From positions 23,202,130-23,266,129 of the forward strand of contig OZ026520.1 in the NCBI GenBank assembly GCA_964019695.1: DNA of 64,000 nucleotides, in the 5' to 3' direction. The notes below the pieces were generated by a model, which made no database searches, was not told the origin of the DNA, and saw only the letters and a list, made by a program, of their open reading frames with translations. The DNA comes from Loripinus fragilis (Eukaryota > Mollusca > Bivalvia > Lucinida > Lucinidae). Positions within the stretch are counted from its first letter, which is position 1. Each line of letters opens with the position of its first letter. The position numbers and the translations under genes were made by a program. Of this stretch, positions 38,479-51,415 are shown piece after piece.

Positions 38479-38674
38479 TGTTTGATTTGATTCTTTACGT
38501 CCCATCAACAATCTTTTAGTTAAACAGGGACTTATCTTCTTGGGTTGAAGCAATACTAAGCTAGGATAAATGTGTCTTGCTCAAGGACCACAAGGCAGTG
38601 ACGCTGGTGAGGCTCAAACCCGCGACCCCTCGGTCTCGAGATAAGCACTCTACTACTGAGCCACTGGGCTCCCT
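38479..38674 (-). mobile_element. SINE family S1, reverse copy
   Basis: Reads on the minus strand: GGGAGCCCAGTGGCTCAGTA, box-B-like GGTTTGAGCCTC, GTCCTTGAGCAAGACACATT, tail ATCAAATCAAACAAA. Confidence 0.85.
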
Positions 38675-40050
38675 GCTAAGTTTTGTACATGGTAACCCCA
38701 TATCACACAAAATGTGAAATATAATTCTGTGGCTCTTTTGTTTAGGTACATTCAAGTTTGCCTTCATTCAGAGGTACTCGATTTCCTTCCCAATTATTTT
38801 CCACACATTTTGTCCATATCTGGAAAGCTTTACTTGTTTCCATGGGAAAGACTTGATAGTTCAATCTTGGTATGTACATCTCAAGGACAGAAAAGCAGGG
38901 TGGAAGTAAGCTCGTGTTCATATAATTTGAAATAGTATATATGTATGGCTTTGGTACTTTTTGCCAAGTGATGTGACTTAACAGAAATGAAATGTACAAA
39001 ATCAGTTGTTATTTTTTGTGTGGTTAATGACATGATCATAGAAGAGAAAATACAGAAATTATTTTATTTTTTTGTGTGGGGGGGGGGGGGGGGGGTAAAT
39101 TGCCAAAGTTCTCAAACTAAATTTTAAATGCGAAACTTAGTTCAGGAATACACATTGGCATGAAAAAAGTCTTACAACCATGGACGATCAACCAGGGAAA
39201 TTATTTTGTAAAAACAGCTTAAATGCCAGATAATACAGATAATAACTGTTTTCAAAAAGTGTTGACAAAAAATCTGTGTGGCCCTATGAGGCATGAAAGT
39301 TGGTAAAAAAAGTAAAAAAAGGAATATCAGATAGTGACGAACTAAAATATTACTAGTGTGTTGAAATGCTGGCTTTGCAAGCAAGAGGTGGCTAGTTCAG
39401 TCACGTGTGGAACATCTATTTCATTTCTATTTTGTTATTATATCAACAATGATTGGCCCAAGTTCACTGAATGAGTGAAATCCAATTTAATTTTCTAAGT
39501 CACAATTTATTTATATTAATTTTATTTTTATTATTAATTCTATTATTACTATTATTATTTTTTATTGATAATGGCAAGTGAGCAGTTCAGGGGTTTTAAA
39601 TAATGTAGTGGATAGATTTGGTCATGCACCTTAGCATATGAATGTGTTGATCCTAGGTGTAAAAATTGAAAAAAGGCCTTCAAGGAGTCAATTCACTAAT
39701 CAACACTATTGTCTGAGTAAATACTATTGTTGAGAGTTTCACACCTTCTTTGTTTTTGTTTTGTTTTGGTAACTTAACTATTAAAGGTTGATTGTCACAA
39801 AGCCATATATCTTTAATCAGATGAACAAAGCATATATAATAAGCTCAAAAAAGGATGCTTTCGAAATAGTAGTTTACTTACAGTCTGAGTGTGGTAAAAT
39901 TGTTATATTCTTTTTTATGTCTATACTAGCATGACTAGTTCCATTTCTCAATTGTTTCATGTTGCTTTCAGCTTGTCATATATTGAGTACAGCAAATGAT
40001 ATATGCTTTTACAATTGCCATGAACAATTCATTTAGCTAGTATTTAAGTA
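38675..40050. other. AT-rich gene-poor DNA with G tract
   Basis: A run of about 18 G lies near 39079-39096, with AT-rich (TTATTA)n-like DNA at 39500-39565. No gene is recognised. Confidence 0.5.
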
Positions 40051-40079
40051 TATGATAATCTTAGGTAACTGAAGTTCAT

Positions 40080-40270
40080 AACTGATCTGAAAAGTAATTA
40101 AAAAGTAATTGAAAGTAATTGTTAATTACTCCCATTTTTGACCATGTAATTAATTACATTCAATTACTGTAGTTAAAGAAATGTCTTAATTACAATTACA
40201 TGCAATTACTTAAGAAAAATGTAATTAAATTACAATTAATTACAATTACAATTTTAATTACCCCAACTCT
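40080..40270. repeat. AAGTAATTG/CAATTACTT-rich MITE-like repeat
   Basis: Repeated AAAAGTAATTGAAAGTAATT on the left and its complement ATTACAATTAATTACAATTA on the right form a long weak palindrome. Confidence 0.55.
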
Positions 40271-42780
40271 GATGTAGATGAACTAGTGTGGAGGGGCTCT
40301 CTATCAGTTTGATAGGAATAACCTTTCCGTGGTACTAACACATTGGCACATTGGTAGTTTCACAATCTGTTAAACAGTGTATGACTGTAGATCTCTTCCC
40401 CCATATTCTGGCCAATGTTGTTGACATTCAGAAGAAGCATCTTTTGTTGCATACACCAGTGTTGAACAAAACACACAGGTTATCCTCTGCGAGAATGTTT
40501 GAAAGACTTTATAGACTGCTGCTTATACATTGTATATATGTATCAGTGACAAAACCAGCATGCCCTGCCTTTAGTGCCAGGTTGAATACTGGTTCCGTCT
40601 GATCCTTAAAGGTGACGGGTAAAGCTATTATGCTCTGTAGTATGGCATTATCATCAAAGTAATGTGCAGCACTACATAGCCAATATAGTGTTGGTACAAT
40701 GTGGTACTGCAAGCCATGCAGATTTTTGGACTAGTCAGTTTTGGTGGGAATTCTATCAGGAATTGACAGTGATCTTGGTACAGGTCCCAGAAAATATGGC
40801 AGTATCAACTCAAGGTCAACATTATATCCAATAGAAAGAAGGCCATGCAGACCAAAGAAGTTCATTTAAGCTCTTATCTGGCTGATTACGTTTTGTAATT
40901 TGGACAATTTCTTCTTGACCTCGCAAGCCTCAAAAGTTGTTTTTAGCTTGTAGCATTTTATGGGGTTGTGAAAGACAGATTTTCAACTAAAAGTGAGTCA
41001 ATGAAGTCTGCATCTGTCTCAATTAAATCCTTAGCTATGCCAGACTTAGCAGGGACACCGAAAGACAAAAAGTACAGTTCATTGTCTTAAAACTACAACT
41101 AAAAGGATTGGTGAAGCCGGAACCTGCATCTAGTACTGGTTTAACTTTGCATCTGAGCAGATTGGATATTTCATTTCAGTGCATTGAAGAGTTGTTTCAA
41201 CATATTGAGCTCTGATGTGATGAGTAATACGCCATTCTATTTGTAGTATGAAGCATAGTTCTAGCTGCTGAAGCCTATAATACCTCCTTTGACTTGGCAC
41301 ACGGTTTATTGTTTGCCTGATAGTTATGTCAAAAGCATTTCTCAAGAACCATTGGTTGTCTCACACTAAACCCATTTTGTTCCAAAAATTCTTTGCATCT
41401 GCGATTGGTATCAGACACATTTATGTAGTTATCAGTTACACAGGTACATTTTGTGCGTAGTTGGTGTGATCGTGTGCAATGAACATTGGGAACAAGGCAT
41501 ACAGATACAGCTGACATGCAATTCAAGTTGTTTTCTTTGCAGCCCTAATCAGTGCCAACACCATCTTAATTATATCCATATACCTTGCCCAGAACTGAGC
41601 TGTTTCACAGTGACTGTCTTACAGAACTTCCGATTTGAATGCATGGTAGAAATGTATCTACTGTATATGTGAGCAAACCGCGAGTGTTGATAGATCACAC
41701 TGCAATAATTGATTAAATCACCATTTAATAAGTAACTTCAATTTATTTCAGCCTTATGAATTTTCTAAATTCACTGACAGATTAATACATGTATAGTCAA
41801 CAACTGCTATACAGATACTCAGAATAACTTATGTATCATATGGTAACATATATAACAGTTAAAGCTCAATGCATTTATTAAATGAATACTTAAAATAGGT
41901 AACCTTGTTAAAAGAAGTACATAAACCTGTGCCAGCATGCAAATAAGTATACACTAATCGAAAGTTCTAACCAATCACTTGCATTTTTTCAAAGCAGACA
42001 TCAATCGAGGTTTATAAATGAAATTCGCCCCAACCGGTTAGATATGTTAAGAGAACATGTTATTTCAGGAATAAACATGAAAATCGATATAAGATTGCCA
42101 TTGTACGATGTGCTTAACATTTTGCTTGTCAAAAATATGTTGTTTTCTAGAAAACAGACTTTAAGACTGATCGGTTAGAACTTTGGATTAGTATAAACAG
42201 GTCTTGTTAGAGACATTAGCTTGAATGCTATTATGAGGGTAACATACGTAACATGGGCCTGAAAAATAGTGTAAGCGACCATGATAAGGAACTTTAAATG
42301 TTTGAAGTAGTAGCCTTACAGAGTTTTTATATTCTGCGACAGATATAATACATGTATAGTCAATAACTACCATACTGATACTCGGAAATTACGCAGGAAA
42401 CACTAAGTAACGTATACAACGGTAATAACTTAAGACATTTATAATAAAAATAATAAAATTAATACTAAAAATATGTAACAGTGTTATAAGAAGTTCATTA
42501 ACCTGTGTCAACATGCAATATGTACGAACATGTCATGGTTGAGGCATTATCAGGGACTTTTAATGCTATTTCGGGGGTAACGTATATAACGTGATGTTAC
42601 ACGTTAACGCTGTCACACTCAGAGGGCTAACATCTTTTATTTTGCGTCTTATTTAATGTAGTTTTAGAAAATCATAGCGTATAAAATTCCCTCTGGAGGG
42701 AGGGGTCTATAGCCAGCTACAGGCCTACAAGCCATCATTGTTGCATTTTGTTGTAATATTGGTGATACAATTTGAAATGT
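40271..42780. other. Intergenic DNA, no supported gene
   Basis: Scattered short ORFs on both strands show no conserved motif. Sequence near 41760-41830 partly recurs at 42340-42420 (ATACATGTATAGTCAA.AACT, then ACTGATACTCGGAA), an old duplication. Confidence 0.4.
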
Positions 42781-42815
42781 CATTTCATCCAGTGGTTCAT
42801 TTTGAAAATGATCTC

Positions 42816-44285
42816 ATCTGCATATTAATGAATATTAATGAAAACTTAAAAAAAGAGGGAAAACTAATACTGTCAGAAAATCTGACTATAGCCCCGTTGC
42901 AGCGCTTTTTATTGTGTAAAGGGACCAAGTTCTAAAGATACTGAGACGAAACTTAAATTCTGACATTAATCAAAGGCCATACCTCTTCTACAAATAATTA
43001 TAAAAATGACAGGTAACTATCCCAACCTATTTTTTTTTTTTGGTGCTTATATTTTTTTAATCTTGTTACGATAAATGCATATACCAAATTGGGTGAAATT
43101 CTGTCCATTTGATCTAAAGTCATTTAACGGAAACGAAAATCTGATATCAATCAAGGGCCATCACTCTGCTACAAATTTGCGAAAAATAGCTGTTAACAAT
43201 GCCAGCCTAGATATTGTCGATATGAATGCATATACAAATGGTGAAATTCTGTCTACTTGTTCTCAAGATTTTGACCGGAAACTTAGGAATGAGAGAAAAA
43301 TCACAGAAAAAAATAAGGTGTATACCTACAAAATTACCTGTAATCAGCTGATAACTATGCTGGTACTACATAACTTGTATATTCTTCAATAATAATGAAA
43401 GCATTTGAAATGAGAGAGAATTTGCAGAAAAATAAATGGGTGTACATACACAATAACACGTATCTCAGTTGCTAATTGCCATAGTGTACTAAATACGGCA
43501 CCAATTTAATGCTAAGTCGGTGGTCTGATATGCAAATGATCTCATTCCCATACTCATGAATACTAATGAAAATGTGAGAAATTAGAGGAAAATGGTAGGA
43601 AAATTTAGGGGCTATCCATAAAAAGTTTATTTTATTTAAGTTACTCATTACCCTAGAGTACCAAACTTCGTTGGTCTTCAGTGTGAGATTGTGGTATTTC
43701 CTGATCATACTCACTTACACATTTAGTACCAAATAAATGCTAAGATGCAATCCTTTTACCCAATTATAAGATATGCAAATGATCTAATTATCATATTCAT
43801 GAATATAAATGAAAGCATTTGAAATGAGAGATAAATTTATGGGGAAGCATCTACAAAAATGCTGGTATTTCAGCTGTCATTTATCACAAACTTCAAAACT
43901 TGGTACCTAATCAAAGCTTAGATAATTTTCGTTTATCTTGTTATTTGATAGGTAAGTTATCTAATTTAAATATTCATACATATCAATGAAAACATTAGAA
44001 ATGAGAGAGAAAATTGCAGGAAAACTAAGGGGTGTACCTACAAAATTACTATTATCTCCGCTGCCAATTGCCATAGAGTACATAACTTGGTACCAAATTA
44101 TTGCTAAGAACATGTTTATTTACTCTAGTGTCTGATATGCTAATGATTTAATTCGAATATTCATGAATATAAATGAAAACTTGTAGAAAGAATAGGGGTG
44201 TGTGCCAACAAAAATTCTTATATTTTATTTGCTTGTTGCCCTAGAGTATCAAACTTGGTGCCCAATAAATGCTAAGATACAACCC
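42816..44285 (+). repeat. ~180-bp tandem array
   Basis: Units recur about every 180-240 bp with GATATGCAAATGATCT, ATATTCATGAATATAAATGA, GAAATGAGAGAGAA and ACCTACAAAATTAC. It ends at the Q-family copy. Confidence 0.72.
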
Positions 44286-44289
44286 ATAG

Positions 44290-44585
44290 ACCATAATCCT
44301 GGGAAAAAAAGAATACTCCAAAAGAACATTAACAGCCATATGACACCAAGCAGACAATTAAAGCAAAACAACCATATCTCTCTTCCCTAGCGTGATGATT
44401 GCCAAACTATAAAGGACACAAAATACTATATAGCAGAACACGGTCCTAACCCAAACCCCCCACAAACAGTAGGAGTAACAATAAACGAAGACTAAACAAC
44501 CTTAGAACAGACGGCATTGGAAGCCACTGAGTGCTTAAATTTATTTTACTGGCTAAATCTTTACCCTAGATTCTGTAAAACCCAA
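44290..44585 (+). repeat. Q-family dispersed repeat
   Basis: ACACCAAGCAGACAATTAAA, CTCTCTTCCCTAGCGTGATG, AGGAGTAACAATAAACGAAG. Confidence 0.65.
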
Positions 44586-44815
44586 AATTGGTTTAGCTGG
44601 CTATGAAACTTATGCATGTATCGTCATAACAAAACAACCAAATTGATAAGCATACTGAGATCACTTCTAGGGAGCGGAAGTGATTGGAAAATTGCGAGTG
44701 AACATCAAGTTACGAATTGCAACGTACATTGCGTCCCTTCAGTGCTATAGTGTTCTATCTACCATTGCACAAGTTTTGAGAAAAATGAGTTTGAAAATTA
44801 TAGTACGAGGGTTAG

Positions 44816-45762
44816 TCAAAAATAACTGAGCCCTACCTCATAACATTTTAGTTTGGTATTGTAGACAACAAATGTGATAATGTTCTATAAGTATAACATG
44901 TCATAGAGGTTTTAACCCTAAAGAAGCACCCTAGTGAAGCTTCTATTATGGTTGCTAGGCAACTGAAAATCGTCAGTCAGATCTATGCGTTCACGATCTC
45001 AGCGACCAGGAGTATACAGTATGTCTTTAAAAAGCTTGTGTGATTGATAGTTTTTGTGAAAGACATATATTACATTCATTTGAATAACATATATATATCA
45101 TATTGTCTTTTCATTACACTTTGTTCGTTAATGTTAAGGTGAACATTTATTGTATGCGTTGCCTAGCAACAAAAAACGCCAAAATTCCACAAATTTTCAA
45201 ATACACGGTAATTGTGTTGCCATGGAAACAAAATTGTGCATTTAAATCAAGGAACTTAATACTTCTAAGGGTTGATTAGTGTATGCAGAAGTATTAAAGC
45301 ATTATTAAGCTAATATTGTATGTTTTCTATTATTAAACATGTGTAAATACGAATATGGGTGGGGTAAATGATAGTACCTCAGGAATCTTAAAATTTGATA
45401 AAATCTGAAATCAAACTACCACAACATCTATAATTTAGGGTCAGTTGGTTTCTGTGGTTTCTGTTCAGTGACACTGAATATGAACATGTTAAAGGTATCA
45501 GACGACAGTAATAAAAGCCTTGCTTTAACATTACTGGTTTCATAGCAACGCTTCGATTTAGATTTATCACAGCGTGAACGCACCCCTTTGACAGGTCATA
45601 TTCTGTTGCCTAGCAACCGTTACAAATAGCCTATCAACAGACATAAATAAGGTGATTAAATAGATGACATATAACTACAATGAAATATCATCTAAATATA
45701 TGTCCATTTTACTTGATTCAAATGTTATGAGGTAGGGCTCAGTAATTTTTGACTGACCCTCG
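44816..45762. mobile_element. Mariner-like non-autonomous element, copy 2 (inverted to copy 1)
   Basis: CGAGGGTTAGTCAAAAATAA / AATTTTTGACTGACCCTCG, TA at 44814-44815 and 45763-45764, 947 bp. Its left interior matches the right interior of 21247-22188. Confidence 0.85.
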
Positions 45763-45974
45763 TATCCTGAGTTTTGATGCCTAATTTATCACAAACCTTT
45801 GAATCATACTAGAGGGTTTAAATATATACACACAGTGTAAATAACCTTGGTTTGAAGAAATTTTCACAGTAATATGGAAATTACGGGCATTTTGCAGTTT
45901 GCAGATAGAACATTATGCCCTAAAAATCGCCTTCTGCGTTCAGTGCTATAGTGTTCTATATTTTCCTATAGCTT

Positions 45975-46470
45975 ATTATTCTGTTCACGGAGTCTATTTG
46001 TAGACTATTCTCAACAGAAATGATTATTTATAACTAAAAGTAGCATATTTTGTCATTTGTTTGGCACAACACTAACAAACCGCACGGATTATGCCATTAA
46101 AATGTATGTAAGGGAGGTAATTTTTTTCTACAGTTAATTTTTCTGTCAATGTGGTCAATTAGTATAATATTTTGAACTTAACTGATTATTTGAACCTAAA
46201 AGTAGCAGATTTCACCATTGATTTGTAATAACAAGAACAAATTACTTCAATTAAAGCAGTTAAAATATACGTAAGGGAAGTAATCTGTTTCTACAGCTTA
46301 TTATTTTGTCCATGGATCAATTTGCACAAAATCTTTGACTGAGCGGATTATTTGGAACAATAAGTAGCAGATATAGTCATAAGTTCGTCATTACATCGAC
46401 AAACCGCTTCAATATAGGAAATTTAAATTTATGTAAGGGAGGTAACTGCAATTTTTACCTAATTTCTCCA
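45975..46470. repeat. ~165-bp tandem repeat, three units
   Basis: Each has GTAAGGGAGGTAAT, CTACAG..TATT.TTTTGTC and AAGTAGCAGAT. Confidence 0.65.
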
Positions 46471-46737
46471 AGGGTAGTGCTTTTCCGTAGATAGAACAGT
46501 ATGACACGTGACATAATGATCATTGGCCATTGGATGAAAATCACTTAGAACACTATAGCACGGAACGAAATTGTCTTTTTGTAGACAGAACAGAAACGCA
46601 CAGCGATTTTAAGCTTACTGGGAGGAGGCAAATGAAAACCTCACCAGTAGATAGAACATTTGATCCCCTTTCCAACGGTATGCATAACTCATTTTTGACC
46701 AAAATGTCACTTAAAACACTATAGCACTGAAGCGACG

Positions 46738-47463
46738 ATTGGAGGATCAGTCACTTGCTCCCAAAAGAAAACATGGGTTGCATAAGTATGTCAATACGAC
46801 AGTTATTGGCATGTTTGTCATGATTTTACTTGTACTCCTGTAAGTACCCAGATAATTATCCTGTGAATTGGTAATGTTTAAACAGATATTTGTGATCTTT
46901 CTTTTAAAAATAATGACACCGAACAGTCCATTTACACTTTGTTTCAATGATCTGTTCAATGTGATCATTGGCAGCAAATTGAACGGGTCCTTGCGATCCA
47001 GGATGTCTGTATCGAACGGGCATTTGAAATCAGTAACACATTTAGTTGAATGATAATTGCTATATTTTGGTGCAAAGTGTTTCTAGCGATGAGGAGTGAT
47101 ATTTCCCTAAATGAGACTTTCATTTAAATCGTGTTGAAATAACGACTTCAGAAGCAGTACATATTCAACGAATACGAATTGGCCACTCATCCTTGCGCTC
47201 TAGCAGCTGGGAATTTCCCTTTTAAACCTTAATGATAACCCTGTTTTGTTTTGAACGACTGTGCTTACTATTTTCAGTATCATATATAACCGATAAACCA
47301 ACGTAAATAATCGTCCTACTGGTAAATTTTGACCTGAGATGGATCAAAGACTGGGCAAGTTTATACATTAGCATGTGAAATGTAACATAAACTGTAACAG
47401 TTATTTCTAAACTAAATGTCTCATGTTCGTGATATCGAACTGAATAAGTTAAGATATAACAGT
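46738..47463. other. Intergenic DNA, unassigned
   Basis: No recognised feature. Confidence 0.4.
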
Positions 47464-48200
47464 TAGGCTCACGGTGAGCTTAAAGGATGAGACTCAAGCA
47501 GGTGTCCGTGTGTCAACACTTTCAAACATAAATATATATAAGAACAGTTAGCTGATCAAAATAGAATTTCATCTGGAGCATCATTGGGATGGAAGATTTA
47601 CTTCGTTAGATTTTGGGTTAGATCGGATCAGAACTCTGGTTTCCATGGCAACAGGTAACTCCCATAGGGTTATAATGGGCAAAATCTTGTATCCACTCAT
47701 ATCCTTCATTTTTGATTGACGTTTCTTCATTCTTGAAGGTAACAAGACAAACCATAAAAGCTTGAATGAGTTTGAATTTCTGCAAGATTCCACCACTTAC
47801 TTTGGAGTAAGCTGCCCTTGAGCGTCTTAAAAAATCAATGAACAATGTTGTGACCACTCTAGCGCCTTTAATTTGATTGGATCTTCTTCATTCTTGCAGG
47901 TAACACTGACAATCATAAAAGACTGGAAGATTCTAAATTTCAAATGGAACCAACCTCATACTGTGGAGTTAACTGCCCTTGAGCATCATAAAATTCCACA
48001 TTGACTTACAATGGGAGATCTTTTGTGACCACTCTAGCACCTTCATTTTTGAATGGATCTTTCTCATTCTTGCAGGTAACAAGGACACCCATAGAAGTTT
48101 GAAGGTGTTTGATTTTCGGCCACACTCGACAACCAGCTACAGAGTTAGCTGCCCTAGAGTGTCTAAAATAAAGCTGTATAATGTTGTGACCACCTGCGCC
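47464..48200 (-). mobile_element. Pearl-like element 3, truncated
   Basis: Begins at its 3' end, GGCTCACGGTGAGCTTAAAG, then three to four inverted units with TGTGACCACTCTAGC and CTGCCCTTGAGCGTC as in 9431-11582. The rest is missing at the LINE junction. Confidence 0.62.
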
Positions 48201-48329
48201 TTAATTTCTCAAGCAAGTCCTATTCTCCAAGAGTATCTGCAGTTACCCTTGACCTGGGTCCTAGAGAATTGATGACTCTAATGACTTTATTTTGTGCAAT
48301 TTGTATTTTTTTCTTAAGGCATTTGGTAA

Positions 48330-50460
48330 GACCAGCATACCACGAGGAACAAGAATAAACAAAGTGACAAATGATTAGGGCTGAACATAAGTTTTTTTTC
48401 TGGCTCTTGAAGATAAACTGCTGCTGTGGCGATACATAAAATTTAGACGAGCATTTACCTTGGAGAGAACGTTATTAACAACCACCTCTCCAGACACAAA
48501 ATTATCAATGTTAAGACCAAGACAAGGTGACATGGGAAAATTAGTCCCTACTGGGCTAGCTCTCACCTTTTGGTATATTAGCTGGCATTAAGTCCTTCGG
48601 GGCCAGGTGCGTTGTTTATCTTGACAGTCTCAAAAATGCACCGCATTTTGTGCCATTGCGATGTTCTGTTCTGTTCTATAACTTGAGGCACACCTCTGTC
48701 TGGAGTCTTCTTAAATTTACTCATTTATTATTATAGTCTCTTTTTTTCTTTCTTCTTTGTTTGCCCTATTTTAGTGTCTGAAAAACTTGCTATAGAGTTG
48801 GAGTACCACCGCTACCTTTTCCACCCGTTTCCTATTACGCTTTGGCACCAGATTAAGTCTCTTATATCTTTCGGTATGTAGTATTAAGCACAGTCTCTTT
48901 GCTAATTTCTCAATTTTTTTAATGATAGTTCGGACCTTGATATCTTTGGGATCAGTGAAAACACCTGCGCTGTCTAAGAGTAGCTGGACCAGATTTTCAG
49001 AGTCTATAGGAGACCGCATGAGATACTCAGCACACTGTAGAATCCTTTTCAGAATGGGCTGCACCTCCTAAGACAGGTTGTGTCAATCTCATTTTGGTTG
49101 AAAGCTGATCTGTTCACTTGCAGGATATACGTGCCTGTCACCAACTTTAGTTTCACATGAATAGATGAGATGTCACGAGAGTTCTGCAGCAACCAATGCG
49201 TGTGCCCGGGTAATACTGATATGCTGTCAAATATTCAAGTGACGAGTATAGTGAGGATCTGGATTTAATTCTCTCCACCCAATAGTCATTAACATGCTTG
49301 TTAACAAGTGACTTCCATTGAGCCTTTGAAGGAGGTGCTTCTACTACATTCCAACAATCGGGAATATCGTACATAAAGAAGAGCTTGCGCACAGTAATGA
49401 ACCAGCTGTTGCTATTAAAACTTTTAACACACAACTGTCTACCGGCTATCACTTCTCGGCCAAGTCCTCATCCAGTCTTCATACACTTCAAAACAGTATC
49501 AAGGCCTTCTTGTGGATAACAGCTTCTACTGGAACAGCCCCAGACAAAACATATACTGCCGGGTCGGCCACTGTGACCACGAGTGACAGGATCTGCTTGA
49601 TGAAATTCTTATATGTTCTCTCCAGCTTTTCTATTAGAGTTGCTTTAGAGGCGTAGACCTCCATCCCATATACAAGAACTCGCAGGACATAGGTTTGCAC
49701 TAGACGAATTGATGTCTCTAGGTCTAAGCCGCTTTCATCGTGAAGTCCCGACCCCATGAGGCTGTAGACTGTACGCCTTACCTTCTGTATGTTGTATGCT
49801 ACTGCAGTCTCCTGTGTATCCGTTGAACGGAGAATCACCATATGCATGGCCTCTTCCTCTATCGGCATTGGCTGGTCTTTCATCTTTACTACTGTATCGT
49901 CGATGGGACATCGTTTAAGATGTGACATCCTATGCCGGTTAACTTGAGCCTATCAAAAAGACCATTGTCATAAAGCTTGTATAAGTCCGTACTTAGGATT
50001 CCATCTTGACGCACACCTTGGTCCACCTTAAAAACATCAGAGTAGGCACCATTCCACTTAACCACAGACTCTGCCTTCGCATGCAATGAATTAATCAGTG
50101 ACCATGACACACGTTCGACACCTGCATGAAACAGTTTCCTCAGAAGACTGTCGTGCGAAACCACATCAAAAGCTGACTTGGCGTCTAAAAATGCTATATA
50201 AATAGGCCTGCGCAGATCTTTATACATGTATTCCCTTGTGGCCTACTCAACAATCAAAGAGCAGTTCATGGGCGAAAAGTGCTTTGTAAAGCCACGCTGT
50301 AAGCTGTTTTGCTGAGCCTCGATCGCTGGCTGGATACGGTCTCTAAGCAGCGTTTCGACGACCTTGGTTATGGTGGGTAGGATGGTAATCCCTCTATAAT
50401 TCTTTGCATCTGTGCTTAGACCTTTATTCTTGAACACTGGGGTCAGGGTACCAATCAATC
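48330..50460 (-). pseudogene. Decayed LINE, reverse transcriptase and C-terminal region
   Basis: On the minus strand, several frames in order give LTPVFKNKG..DAKNYRGITI (50458-50243), AFLDAKSAFDVVSHDSLL and GVRQDGILSTDLYKLYDN (50227-49889), RRTVYSLMGSGLHDESGLD and YVLRVLVYGMEV (49928-49488), and WFITVRKLFFMYDIP plus a TGTYILQVNR segment (49452-49080). These are non-LTR reverse transcriptase pieces. The catalytic FADD box expected after YDNGLFDRL is deleted. Multiple frameshifts and stops make it dead. It differs from the two plus-strand LINEs. Confidence 0.75.
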
Positions 50461-50689
50461 ATTGACTTCAGAGCCGTGTCTACCTGTTGCTCAGATGTTG
50501 TGCCATGGGGTGGTCCCAGGGGGGTACTCTAATTTTTTCTTCATACGTAGGCGCGGGCCCAGCATCTACTGTTCACCCCAAAAATATCAGAAATTATAAG
50601 CACCCAAAAAAAAATATTTGAAATTTTTGCAACCCCAAAAATTCCCGATTTTGTATATTTACCTTAAGAAAAGACCCTAAAATACATAC

Positions 50690-51415
50690 AGGTTCAAGAC
50701 AAGCCAACTAGAGAGGACAACATACTTGACTCAGTGTTCACAACAAACCCATCACTGATCAAGTCTACATCAAACACACCTGGTATCTCCGACCATGACA
50801 TAGTTGTTGTTGACTCAGACACCAAGCCGTTCTATGTGAAGCAGAAACCAAGGAAAAGTTTTGTGTTTTTCAAAGCCAACTGGGAACAGCTGAAAATAAA
50901 CATCACTGATCTGTCAGCTGAGATAGTCCGCCTATACAGAAGTGGTTCATCAGTTCAGCACCTATGGGATATCTTCAAAAAAGACCTAATGATAGCCATA
51001 AATGCCAACATTCCCACAAAACTGAAGACATTAAAATGCTCCGTTCCTTGGATAACCGAAGATGTCAAGCGCACACTTAGACCCAAAGCCAGGCTCTTCA
51101 AGAAAGCCAAGAAAACCAACAAATGGTCAACATACAGAAAGTGCCAAAGAGAGTGTAAACGAAAACTTCAGAAAGCGGAATGGCAGCATATTAACGAGGT
51201 CATCAATGAGGGTCTCCAGAACAAAAACACCAAACCCTTCTGGAATTATGCTAAATCAAAAAGGGAAGATAATATCGGTATTGCCCCCCCCCCCCCCCCT
51301 GAAAAGCAAAGGCCAGCTGATCATTGACCCCAAAGGACGAGCTGAAATATTGGTTGACCAGTTTGTGTCGGTGTTTACCAAAGATGTTGGTCGGGACTTA
51401 CCAGATGTTTCCAAT
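50690..51415 (+). pseudogene. LINE ORF2 start: end of APE endonuclease plus linker, frameshifted
   Basis: NILDSVFTTNPSLI and PGISDHDIVVVD are the C-terminal marks of APE-type endonucleases; the catalytic domain before them is absent. A linker rich in Lys follows, with NANIPTKLKTL and WITEDVKR. A 16-nt C run at 51284-51299 shifts the frame +1. The shifted frame reads GRAEILVDQFVSVFTKD to a TGA at 51416, and the original frame resumes at 51415. The two shifts cancel. Confidence 0.72.

Larger units (their letters stand above)
44732..46737. mobile_element. Composite inverted-repeat element R containing a mariner-like MITE
   Basis: Ends CGTCCCTTCAGTGCTATAGT and CACTATAGCACTGAAGCGACG are inverted. 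The 18-mer CAGTGCTATAGTGTTCTA also occurs at 45941-45958 and, inverted with changes, at 46545-46561. Interior: mariner-like MITE 44816-45762 and three ~165-bp tandem units 45975-46470. Confidence 0.55.

Noticed and set aside
40351..41672. Cluster of short ORFs on both strands, considered as a decayed piggyBac-type transposase
   Set aside because: No catalytic Asp motif or convincing cysteine pattern could be aligned, and frames change too often.
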